The notes under the pieces are model-generated. The model had not been told where the DNA came from, ran no database searches, and was given only the letters and a program-made list of their open reading frames with translations. The position numbers were made by a program, and so were the translations under genes. Below are positions 16,030-22,294 of a DNA stretch of 23,210 nt, piece after piece. Source of the stretch: CBFDBT01 sp965603115 (GTDB lineage: Bacteria > Pseudomonadota > Alphaproteobacteria > Sphingomonadales > Kordiimonadaceae). The stretch is from assembly GCA_965603115.1 (NCBI GenBank), contig CBFDBT010000025.1, forward strand, positions 1-23,210. The letters are read 5' to 3'. Position 1 is the stretch's first letter. Every line of letters starts with the position of its first letter.

Positions 16030-17483
16030 CTGTCATCTCCTGTTTTCATCGAGACCAGAGGCGCAGAAAAAGCTGGACGCTTCATCTTATCCAAACATTC
16101 AACCTCAATAGCATTTGTATCCAGTTCTTTGAGGAATTTACCGAGTATTTTAGGGATGCAGCCTTGATAGCTCACATTATGTCCAACACCACGAACGACA
16201 AGATGACGACTGTTTTTAAACGATTTCGCCAGATGGTCTCCCATTGATGGCGGAGTAATAGGATCTAACTCTCCAGAAAGGATCATCATAGGAACATCGC
16301 TTACTAGAGGTGTGTGAATATCATCATCACCAGACAACGACGACCATCCCTTGCAAGCCGCTCTCCAATATTGATAGTAGGTGTCTTGAGTTAGCTGACC
16401 TGATCCAATTTTTTTAGCATCCTCTGCCGTAATACGAGACACCTCTTCTCCACATAAAAGGGATAGAGTTGAGCCCAGATATAAGCTCTTACTCATCATC
16501 GCACCTTCTGAAGTGAGCGCCATAAAGGCGCGGCCATCTCCACGGTTAAGTTTAAACAGAGCCATAGGTAACATGGTCGCTTTCTGAGGGGTGTAAAGTA
16601 TACCGCGAATATTCTGAACCAAAGTCATTAAACTTATGGCTTGCGACATTTGCTCGCCAGTTACAGGGTTTGCACCTACATATCTGAGTGTTCCCTTGCT
16701 GGCCTTGCCTACTAATTCATCAATAATGCCCTCAATATCTCCATAAGCTTTTGTGCATACCTCATCCAGCTTACAGGCTTCAAACAATTTATTGAGTGCA
16801 CGTGTTGCGCTCTTGGGAGCGGTTTCAAAAATGCCAATATCAGGTGGTAATACACCATCCACTATGACAGAACGCACATGAGCAGGATAGCGCCTTAAAT
16901 AATGAACTGCCGTGCGGGTTCCCCATGACACTCCCCAAAGGTTCACCTTATTATAGCCGAGCCTCTCTAAAATAGAGTGAGTGTCCGCGATAACATTTTC
17001 CATGGTAAAATATTCAACAGCAAAATCAAAATCATCTCGGCATGATTGAACGGCCATGCTATGCTTAGAAGGCGAATAAACACTTTCATCTTCCTCTGCG
17101 CATCGAAGAGGCGTAGATTTTCCGGTTCCTCTTTGATCAATCAGAATAATTTCTCTGTGCTCTCGAATCGATTTGAAAGCCATCCTGACCAAGGCCCCCA
17201 TTTCACTGTTTGCTTGCCCTGGCCCACCGGAAAATATCACAAGTGGATCATCTAATATCTGACTACTAAGTGCTGGCACTACTGCGACAAAAACATCAAT
17301 GTCTCCGCTAACAGCCCCACGATGATCAAGTGGCATTTTAACAGTAGCGCACTTAGATTTTTCAGAAACTCTATCAATAAAACAAGGCTTTAATTCGATG
17401 TTTAATTGATCTTGGGCCTGAAGACCAAAAGCGAAAAGCATAGACATAAATGCCAAACTAACCCCAACAATTCCTTTCGCCAC
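16026..17483 (-). CDS. Secreted alpha/beta hydrolase, S33 peptidase family with TAP-like C-terminal domain
   Basis: A 485-aa hydrolase with an N-terminal signal peptide (about 1-23, hydrophobic core GVSLAFMSMLFAFG, likely cut after LQA), so periplasmic or exported. The alpha/beta fold shows the oxyanion motif SGGPG (85-89), DQRGTGKS (116-123), nucleophile elbow GVSWGT (184-189, S186), then a C-terminal TAP-like domain with GELDPITPP (D407) and GVGHNVSYQGC (H435), a complete catalytic triad. Relatives are proline iminopeptidases and tripeptidyl aminopeptidases. GTG start with AGGAG 6 nt upstream. It heads a unit with the NatAB-like exporter (4-bp overlap), which suggests that the enzyme acts on something the pump exports or on an extracytoplasmic peptide; this link is inference. 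Confidence 0.9.
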   Translation of the reverse strand: MAKGIVGVSLAFMSMLFAFGLQAQDQLNIELKPCFIDRVSEKSKCATVKMPLDHRGAVSGDIDVFVAVVPALSSQILDDPLVIFSGGPGQANSEMGALVRMAFKSIREHREIILIDQRGTGKSTPLRCAEEDESVYSPSKHSMAVQSCRDDFDFAVEYFTMENVIADTHSILERLGYNKVNLWGVSWGTRTAVHYLRRYPAHVRSVIVDGVLPPDIGIFETAPKSATRALNKLFEACKLDEVCTKAYGDIEGIIDELVGKASKGTLRYVGANPVTGEQMSQAISLMTLVQNIRGILYTPQKATMLPMALFKLNRGDGRAFMALTSEGAMMSKSLYLGSTLSLLCGEEVSRITAEDAKKIGSGQLTQDTYYQYWRAACKGWSSLSGDDDIHTPLVSDVPMMILSGELDPITPPSMGDHLAKSFKNSRHLVVRGVGHNVSYQGCIPKILGKFLKELDTNAIEVECLDKMKRPAFSAPLVSMKTGDDR

Positions 17484-17603
17484 GTATCTCTCCTTTTATC
17501 TTGCATAGATTTCGGCTCCACAGCCACTCCTATGACCATATGATGCAGAAACCATAAAAAACAAGCTTTATGCGTGTTTAATATCAACTGAAGTGTAAGA
17601 AGA

Positions 17604-17942
17604 TTAGATTGGGCAGTAAAAACTGTGGATTAACTCAATGACTTTACGAGCACGCTCATTATCTAGTCGATAAAAAACACTCTGGCCTTCTTTTCGAGTT
17701 GTCACTAGGCCTTCAGCTCTTAGACGCGCCAATTGCTGTGATATACTCGCTTGGCGCAGCCCCAAAGCCTCGGTAAGTTCACCTACTGACCTTTCGCCTT
17801 CTGCCAACTGACACAAGAGTAAAAGCCTGCCTTCATGGCTAAGGGATTTGAGCAACAGTGATGCCTCTCCCGCTGCTGCTGTCATAATCGAAAAAGATTC
17901 ATCGTTTACATTTGGGCTATGTTGCATTTTTTTCTTTCTCAT
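17604..17942 (-). CDS. bigR: ArsR-family persulfide-sensing repressor, BigR/SqrR type
   Basis: Winged-helix ArsR repressor of 112 aa (ATG at 17942; a TTG at 17948 or an ATG at 17927 are alternatives). The recognition helix region is GLRQASISQQLARLRAEGLV, followed by the wing TTRKEGQSVFYRL. Two cysteines, C44 (LLLLCQLAEG) and C110 (HSFYCPI), lie 66 residues apart, the same spacing as the redox pair of BigR and SqrR, which form a disulfide or polysulfide bridge with sulfane sulfur and release DNA. No CxC metal site is seen. It is divergent from a Blh-type persulfide dioxygenase, the classical partner. It probably represses both itself and that gene through the AT-rich palindrome between them. 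Confidence 0.88.
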   Translation of the reverse strand: MRKKKMQHSPNVNDESFSIMTAAAGEASLLLKSLSHEGRLLLLCQLAEGERSVGELTEALGLRQASISQQLARLRAEGLVTTRKEGQSVFYRLDNERARKVIELIHSFYCPI

Positions 17943-17953
17943 ATTCAATAATT

Positions 17954-17983
17954 CATATATACATATATCCTCAACTACTGCAA
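17954..17983 (-). promoter_or_regulatory. Candidate bigR promoter and overlapping BigR operator
   Basis: On the minus strand TTGCAG (17983-17978) and TATATG (17959-17954) are 18 bp apart. The imperfect palindrome ATATAT-AC-ATATAT (17955-17968) covers the -10 box and lies between bigR and blh, so one repressor dimer there could control both directions. BigR sites are known to be AT-rich and palindromic; the exact match was not tested. A plus-strand promoter for blh was not clear by eye. Confidence 0.45.
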
Positions 17984-18006
17984 GAAAAAATTAGAAGGGA
18001 TAGCCC

Positions 18007-18873
18007 GTGACGAAGCCAGCAATAGTAGAAGCCTTTTTTGACAAAGAGACTAACACTGTAACGTATCTGGTTTATGATCTAAAAGGTGGTCATGGCGTTA
18101 TCATTGATCCTGTTTTAAACTTTTTTGTCGATGCTGGACGCACAACGACTGAGGGGGCAGACCTCATCATTGCTAGAAGCAAAGCGCTTGGTTTGACAAT
18201 TGACTATATTTTTGAAACCCATGCCCACGCTGACCACCTTACGGCTGCACCCTATTTGAAGTCAGCCCTTGGCGGCAAGGTTGCAATTGGCACCCATATC
18301 ACCGATACACAAAAAATATTTATGGACCTTTATAATATAGGGAATGAGTTCAAGCCTGATGGATCACAGTTTGATAGGCTATTAAATGATGGTGAAAGCC
18401 TCATAGCTGGTGAGCTACAGATTGATGTTATGCATACTCCTGGTCACACACCTGCCTGTGTCTCCTATCATATTGGCGATGCTGTCTTTGTCGGAGACAC
18501 ACTTTTCATGCCTGACTTTGGAACGGCTCGCTGCGACTTCCCCGGTGGGGATGCCGCAACTCTTTATCAATCTATTCAAAAAATTTTTTCCCTCAGTAGC
18601 GAGACCCGCCTATTCACTGGTCATGATTACGGAGGCGAAGGCAGAGGTTTTGCTTGGGAATCTACAGTTGAAGAACAAAAAAGTAAAAACATCCATATCG
18701 GCGCCGGTGCTAAAGAAGTTGATTTTGTCCAACGCCGTGAAATGCGTGATAAAGACTTAAAACCCCCAAAACTGTTACTGCCTTCAATTCAGGTCAATAT
18801 TCGTGCTGGAGATCTACCTCAGTCGGAAGATAATGGTACCAGTTATCTAAAAATTCCTCTGAACATTATATAA
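18007..18873 (+). CDS. blh: Persulfide dioxygenase, ETHE1/Blh-type MBL-fold
   Basis: Oxidises glutathione persulfide to sulfite and glutathione, part of hydrogen sulfide detoxification. The 288-aa MBL-fold protein has THAHADH (70s region), HTPGHTPAC, the family block GTARCDFPGGD and GHDYG, which provide the mononuclear iron ligands and match the ETHE1/Blh group rather than glyoxalase II. GTG start at 18007 with GAAGGGA 6 nt upstream. No rhodanese domain is fused. It is divergent from bigR, the pairing described as the bigR-blh system in Xylella and Agrobacterium. Other usual members (sulfide:quinone reductase, TauE-like exporter) are not in the window. A strong hairpin follows the stop. Confidence 0.9.
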   Translation: MTKPAIVEAFFDKETNTVTYLVYDLKGGHGVIIDPVLNFFVDAGRTTTEGADLIIARSKALGLTIDYIFETHAHADHLTAAPYLKSALGGKVAIGTHITDTQKIFMDLYNIGNEFKPDGSQFDRLLNDGESLIAGELQIDVMHTPGHTPACVSYHIGDAVFVGDTLFMPDFGTARCDFPGGDAATLYQSIQKIFSLSSETRLFTGHDYGGEGRGFAWESTVEEQKSKNIHIGAGAKEVDFVQRREMRDKDLKPPKLLLPSIQVNIRAGDLPQSEDNGTSYLKIPLNII

Positions 18874-18875
18874 AA

Positions 18876-18901
18876 CAAAGCCGCCCAAATTAGCGGCTTT
18901 G
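18876..18901. terminator. Shared terminator hairpin between convergent genes
   Basis: CAAAGCCGC (18876-18884) pairs perfectly with GCGGCTTTG (18893-18901), leaving an 8-nt loop. On the minus strand the stem is followed by TTTTATA, so it can end the TPR gene; on the plus strand it follows the blh stop by 2 nt, with a poorer T-run. Confidence 0.75.
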
Positions 18902-18925
18902 ATATTTCCTCAGCTGTGTCAGTCA

Positions 18926-19405
18926 CTACTGATCGTTTTGTGCCAACTTTATGCTGTTCTCAGTTTCAAGCTTGGCCAGAAAGCGTTTTGAAATTTTCTC
19001 ACCAGGGTTAATTTTCTGGGCTTTGTTGTAATCTAACTTAGCAAGGTCAATGCTGCCTTGATTAGCATGAATATGCCCCCGGATCACATAAGGTCTCCAT
19101 GAGCTGCGATCCATCTTTATCGCCTTGTCACAAGACTCTTTTGCCAATTCTAATTTATCCTGCAAATAATCTGCCGCGCATAAATTATTGAGCGTATTTA
19201 CCATCACAGCCTTTGAGAGGTTGGACTTGACGGCTAACCGCAAAAACTTGGATGCCCTCTCAAATTTACCCTTTACCAGCGCCTCATTACCTATTTTTAC
19301 AAATTGGTTTTGGTTAAAAACAATTTCTTGTGTTGCCAGAGATGCCTGCGTGGCACCACTTAACAAACCTATAGTCACACCTATCATCGCTACTGTCTTT
19401 TGCAT
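18926..19405 (-). CDS. Exported TPR-repeat protein
   Basis: A 159-aa protein with an N-terminal signal peptide (hydrophobic core AMIGVTIGLLSGA, likely end ASLA near 24), so periplasmic or outer-membrane associated. Three TPR-like helical pairs can be made out at about 35-64, 69-99 and 103-134, with the typical small/large residue pattern (GKFERASKFLRLAVK, DKLELAKESCDKAIKM, GSIDLAKLDYNKAQKI). TPR repeats bind other proteins, so a scaffold role is likely, but no partner is visible. ATG with GGAG 7 nt upstream. It is divergent from lysR and converges on blh through a shared terminator. No specific function recognised. Confidence 0.82.
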   Translation of the reverse strand: MQKTVAMIGVTIGLLSGATQASLATQEIVFNQNQFVKIGNEALVKGKFERASKFLRLAVKSNLSKAVMVNTLNNLCAADYLQDKLELAKESCDKAIKMDRSSWRPYVIRGHIHANQGSIDLAKLDYNKAQKINPGEKISKRFLAKLETENSIKLAQNDQ

Positions 19406-19433
19406 TTTTTATCTCCAATTTTCTAGTTGGTTG

Positions 19434-19476
19434 TTGTGTCAGACATAAGATAGTGGTATTCATAAATAGATGGAAT
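19434..19476 (+). promoter_or_regulatory. Candidate lysR promoter with overlapping inverted repeat
   Basis: TTGTGT (19434-19439) and TATTCA (19457-19462) are 17 bp apart. ATTC-N11-GAAT (19458-19461/19473-19476) starts inside the -10 box. LysR proteins often repress their own gene through interrupted palindromes of this kind, but this one does not strictly fit the T-N11-A rule. Confidence 0.33.
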
Positions 19477-19510
19477 TGTCTAAATTTGAATTATAGGGAT
19501 ACATTTTTGT

Positions 19511-20404
19511 ATGACTAATTGGAGCGATCTAAAATTTTTCCTCTCAATGGTGGAGCATGGCAGTCTATCTGCTGCTGCGCGCATGGAAGGTGTAAGCCAA
19601 CCAACCCTAAGCCGTCGCCTTACAGCCCTCGAGGAAAGCTTAAAGACAGATCTCTTTAATCGATCTGTGGACGGCCTTCAGCTAACGCCAACAGGTGAGC
19701 GCTTGGTTGAACACGCAGAACGCATGAAAGAAGAAGCCGACTCCATCGAGCGCATTGCAGCTGGACGGGATGACAGTCTTTCTGGTTTAGTTACGATTTC
19801 CTCGGTAGAAATTATTGGTACAGAATGGCTACCTCAAATCCTAAGAGAATTTACAAAAATCTATGATGGTGTACAGATTGGCATACAGATTGATACTGCA
19901 CCTGCCGACCTCCTGCGCCGCGAAGCAGATATCGCCATTAGAATGTTTCGCCCACAAGAGCCTGATCTAGTTGCGAAGAAAATTGGAAGCCTATACTATG
20001 GGTTATTTGCAACACAGGATTATTTAGATCGTAAAGGCAAACCAAATACACTAGAAGATATTTGCCAGCATGACTTAGTTCTCCCCGGCCCCAAAATTTT
20101 GGAAATAATTCGTAAAAAACTGGGCTCGAAGAAAATTCAGATACCCCCGCCCGTTTTTACCAGCAATGATAGTCATGCCCTAGCCTCAGCAACACTTGCT
20201 GGGTATGGTATTGGCGTACATTCTGCACTGACTGCAAACCGACACCCCGAACTCATTCCAGTTTTACCCTATACCATTAGCGAATCTGAATTATGGCTTG
20301 TCACCCATGCTGATATTAATAAAAGTGCCAGAATACGCGCGGTATATGAGCATCTTTCAAAAATGTTCCTAAAAGACAAAGACCTTTTTTCCATTGAAAA
20401 ATGA
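19511..20404 (+). CDS. LysR-family transcriptional regulator
   Basis: Full-length LTTR of 297 aa. The N-terminal winged helix has its helix-turn-helix at about 18-40 (SLSAAARMEGVSQPTLSRRL), then FNRSVDGLQLTPTGERLV and a linker helix to about 85. The two-lobed effector domain runs from about 90 to 290, with AGYGIGVHSAL as the usual second-lobe motif. AGGGA lies 10 nt before the ATG, and between them ATACA-TTTT-TGTAT forms a short palindrome that includes the first bases of the ATG. It faces away from the TPR gene and is 84 bp upstream of a stand-alone Lrp/AsnC ligand-binding protein. The target and effector cannot be read from the sequence. Confidence 0.93.
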   Translation: MTNWSDLKFFLSMVEHGSLSAAARMEGVSQPTLSRRLTALEESLKTDLFNRSVDGLQLTPTGERLVEHAERMKEEADSIERIAAGRDDSLSGLVTISSVEIIGTEWLPQILREFTKIYDGVQIGIQIDTAPADLLRREADIAIRMFRPQEPDLVAKKIGSLYYGLFATQDYLDRKGKPNTLEDICQHDLVLPGPKILEIIRKKLGSKKIQIPPPVFTSNDSHALASATLAGYGIGVHSALTANRHPELIPVLPYTISESELWLVTHADINKSARIRAVYEHLSKMFLKDKDLFSIEK

Positions 20405-20415
20405 TGTTTTAAAAA

Positions 20416-20443
20416 GCAAAGAAATCTTTGCACTTAATGCAAA
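20416..20443 (+). promoter_or_regulatory. Two overlapping, mutually exclusive hairpins upstream of the AsnC-type gene
   Basis: GCAAAG/CTTTGC (20416-20421/20426-20431, AAAT loop) and TTTGCA/TGCAAA (20427-20432/20438-20443, CTTAA loop) share 20427-20431, so only one can form. No T-run follows, so this is not an evident terminator. Confidence 0.35.
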
Positions 20444-20488
20444 AGCAGACTAGACAGGCTGTTAGGTAATATTTCTTGGAGAGACAAA

Positions 20489-20764
20489 ATGAAAACACTC
20501 TTTGTCATGATCAAATGTGATATGGGTCGCACCTATGAAGTCGCAGAATATCTCGCTGACGAAGTTAATGAAGTGCGCAGTGTTCATTCCACTAGCGGCA
20601 ATTATGATCTACTTGTCCAGTTCGCTCTTGATCCTGATACTGAAACTGGGCGCTTTGTAACAGGCACTGTTCAGACAGTGCCGGGCGTTAAAGACACCTA
20701 TACAATCATTGGCCTCAATGCCTTTACCGTCGACCGCGACAAAAAAGATACGGATAATCTCTAA
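20489..20764 (+). CDS. Stand-alone Lrp/AsnC ligand-binding (RAM) domain protein
   Basis: A 91-aa protein that is only the C-terminal sensor domain of Lrp/AsnC regulators, without a DNA-binding helix-turn-helix. The beta-alpha-beta-beta-alpha-beta order is visible: TLFVMIKCDM strand, TYEVAEYLADEVN helix, VRSVHSTSG, YDLLVQF strand, GRFVTGTVQTVPGV helix, and DTYTIIGLNAF strand. The turn SGNYDLLV is the amino-acid binding signature of the RAM domain. Such proteins form dimers or octamers and may bind amino acids or modulate full-length Lrp proteins. ATG with GGAGAG 5 nt upstream. A terminator follows. It may be read with lysR, but the 84-bp gap leaves this open. Confidence 0.88.
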   Translation: MKTLFVMIKCDMGRTYEVAEYLADEVNEVRSVHSTSGNYDLLVQFALDPDTETGRFVTGTVQTVPGVKDTYTIIGLNAFTVDRDKKDTDNL

Positions 20765-20785
20765 AATCAGATCATCGACCAATAA

Positions 20786-20810
20786 AAAAGAGCCCTATAT
20801 GAGCTTTTTT
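20786..20810 (+). terminator. Rho-independent terminator after the AsnC-type gene
   Basis: AAAAGAGC (20786-20793) pairs with GCTTTTTT (20803-20810) including one G-T pair; the loop is 9 nt and the right arm supplies the T-run. It lies 21 bp after the stop. Confidence 0.7.
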
Positions 20811-20850
20811 ATGTTTATTTAACGACTCATTAAAGATCGATGATGTATTG

Positions 20851-20874
20851 CTTACTCTTTGCAGTATGAGTAAG
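20851..20874 (+). promoter_or_regulatory. Inverted repeat covering the ribosome site of the STAS/SEC14-like gene
   Basis: CTTACTC (20851-20857) and GAGTAAG (20868-20874) form a perfect 7-bp stem with a 10-nt loop. The right arm overlaps the purine-rich stretch GAGTAAGAG, the only ribosome site for the ATG at 20879. It could act as an RNA hairpin that hides this site, or as a DNA operator. Confidence 0.45.
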
Positions 20875-20878
20875 AGCT

Positions 20879-21262
20879 ATGTCTAAAATCTATGACTATC
20901 CATCAGAAATGCCGAAAATCTCCATCGACAATGATGGGATCATAAAAATTGACTTCGGGTCAATTTTAATAACACCGAGCCATATCATTCACGGCGTAGA
21001 AATTCACCGCAAACTTGCTCCCAATAAAAAATCGCCCGTTCTCATGCTCGGTGAAGCCGCTTTAAATTTATCAGGCGAAATTTCAAAAGTAGGCGCGCGA
21101 GAAGAAACCGTTAGCATAACCTCTGCCTTCGCAATGGTTACACAAAGCAAAATATCAAAAGTCATGGGAAATATATTCATTAGTCTACAAAGCAATCCAT
21201 ACCCAACTAAATTATTTGACAATGAAGAAGATGCCCGAGCTTGGCTAAAAAATTATTTGTGA
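20879..21262 (+). CDS. Small STAS/SEC14-like (DUF7793-type) protein
   Basis: A 127-aa soluble protein without signal peptide or membrane helix. Its pattern resembles the STAS/SEC14-like family (DUF7793): an N-terminal strand pair (DGIIKIDFGS), a central KSPVLMLGEAALNLS block, a helix with SAFAMVTQSKISKVMGNIFIS, and the closing TKLFDNEEDARAWLKNYL. In this family the fold resembles anti-sigma-factor antagonists (SpoIIAA-like), but no phosphorylatable serine motif is confirmed here and no kinase or sigma factor lies nearby. It stands alone between a terminator and convergent korB (12-bp gap). The ATG follows a weak ribosome site inside a hairpin. Family call is by recalled pattern; the function is unknown. 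Confidence 0.75.
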   Translation: MSKIYDYPSEMPKISIDNDGIIKIDFGSILITPSHIIHGVEIHRKLAPNKKSPVLMLGEAALNLSGEISKVGAREETVSITSAFAMVTQSKISKVMGNIFISLQSNPYPTKLFDNEEDARAWLKNYL

Positions 21263-21274
21263 TATTGAAATAAC

Positions 21275-22294
21275 TTAATCAATCGTCCAAGTTTCTCCAG
21301 AGTAGAGTAAATCTTTAACTTTTCGGTCAGATTTTACACTGCTCACCTGCTCGTAAACAGCCTCTTCATAGGGCGTGCCAGCCACAGCATAAATAACCCC
21401 CATAGCAACCGGTTCATCAGGCTTGCTGCCTAATTCCACCAGCATTTTTGCCAATTGCAAGTTACTTTCGTCATGAACGATAATATCATCCTTGCTAATA
21501 CCATTTTCACCGATGAGCACAACCTCAAGGTCAAAAGTTTTAGCATTGAATATGATGCCTTTATCACTATCAGAACCAAAGAGCATTGGCTCTCCATTTT
21601 CTAGATGGAGTTGGGTTTCGCTGGCTGTTTTTCTATCCGCTACTTTTGTCCATGCATCATCGTTATAAACAATGCAATTCTGCAAAATCTCAACGAGTGA
21701 TGTCCCTTTGTGCCCATGGGCACGGGTAAAGACACCGGGCATATGCTTTTGAGCGGTATCAATAGTTCGCGCGACAAAAGAAGCTCCACTGCCAAGCGCA
21801 AAACTCAAAGGATTAAGCGCAGGGTCAACTGAGCCCATAGTATTCGATGGTGTTTTCAGACCCGGGTCACTTGTTGGTGAATATTGTCCTTTAGTAAGGC
21901 CATATATCTTGTTGTTAAACAGCAAGATTTTAAGACCGACATTGCGCCGCAGGACATGCAACATATGATTGCCACCAATGGACAAACCATCACCGTCGCC
22001 TGTGATGACCCATACATCTAGGTCTGGGTTAGCGAGCTTTAGTCCTGTTGCTATAGCAGGCGCACGGCCATGAATTGTATGAAAACCATAGGTGTCCATA
22101 TAATAAGGAAAACGACTAGAGCAACCGATACCCGAGACAAACACCGTATTCTCACGTGTCACGCCAAGGTCCGGCAACGTACGCTGCATGCATTTTAATA
22201 TTGCATAGTCGCCACAACCAGGGCACCAGCGCACTTCCTGATCACTGGTAAAGTCTTTGAGCGTTAATTTTTGTTCTTGAGCAAGATCATCCAT
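21275..22294 (-). CDS. korB: 2-oxoacid:ferredoxin oxidoreductase, beta subunit
   Basis: TPP-binding subunit of a 2-oxoglutarate (or related 2-oxoacid):ferredoxin oxidoreductase, which converts the 2-oxoacid and CoA to acyl-CoA, CO2 and reduced ferredoxin. The 339-aa protein has WCPGCGDY (23-30) and C58 in GIGCSSRFP, the cysteines that hold the 4Fe-4S cluster with a later one, then the TPP/Mg site GDGDGLSIG (99-107) and NNKIYGLT (127-134). The start is ATG 22294, since GGAGG lies 6 nt upstream; an ATG at 22312 would put that site inside the gene. It overlaps the korA stop by 8 bp. Substrate specificity (2-oxoglutarate favoured) is inferred from the two-subunit form. Confidence 0.92.
   Translation of the reverse strand: MDDLAQEQKLTLKDFTSDQEVRWCPGCGDYAILKCMQRTLPDLGVTRENTVFVSGIGCSSRFPYYMDTYGFHTIHGRAPAIATGLKLANPDLDVWVITGDGDGLSIGGNHMLHVLRRNVGLKILLFNNKIYGLTKGQYSPTSDPGLKTPSNTMGSVDPALNPLSFALGSGASFVARTIDTAQKHMPGVFTRAHGHKGTSLVEILQNCIVYNDDAWTKVADRKTASETQLHLENGEPMLFGSDSDKGIIFNAKTFDLEVVLIGENGISKDDIIVHDESNLQLAKMLVELGSKPDEPVAMGVIYAVAGTPYEEAVYEQVSSVKSDRKVKDLLYSGETWTID

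Noticed and set aside
15724..16167. 147-codon plus-strand open frame opposite the ABC ATPase and hydrolase junction.
   Set aside because: It runs opposite Walker A and the coupled ATGA junction, both well supported; no family pattern is visible.
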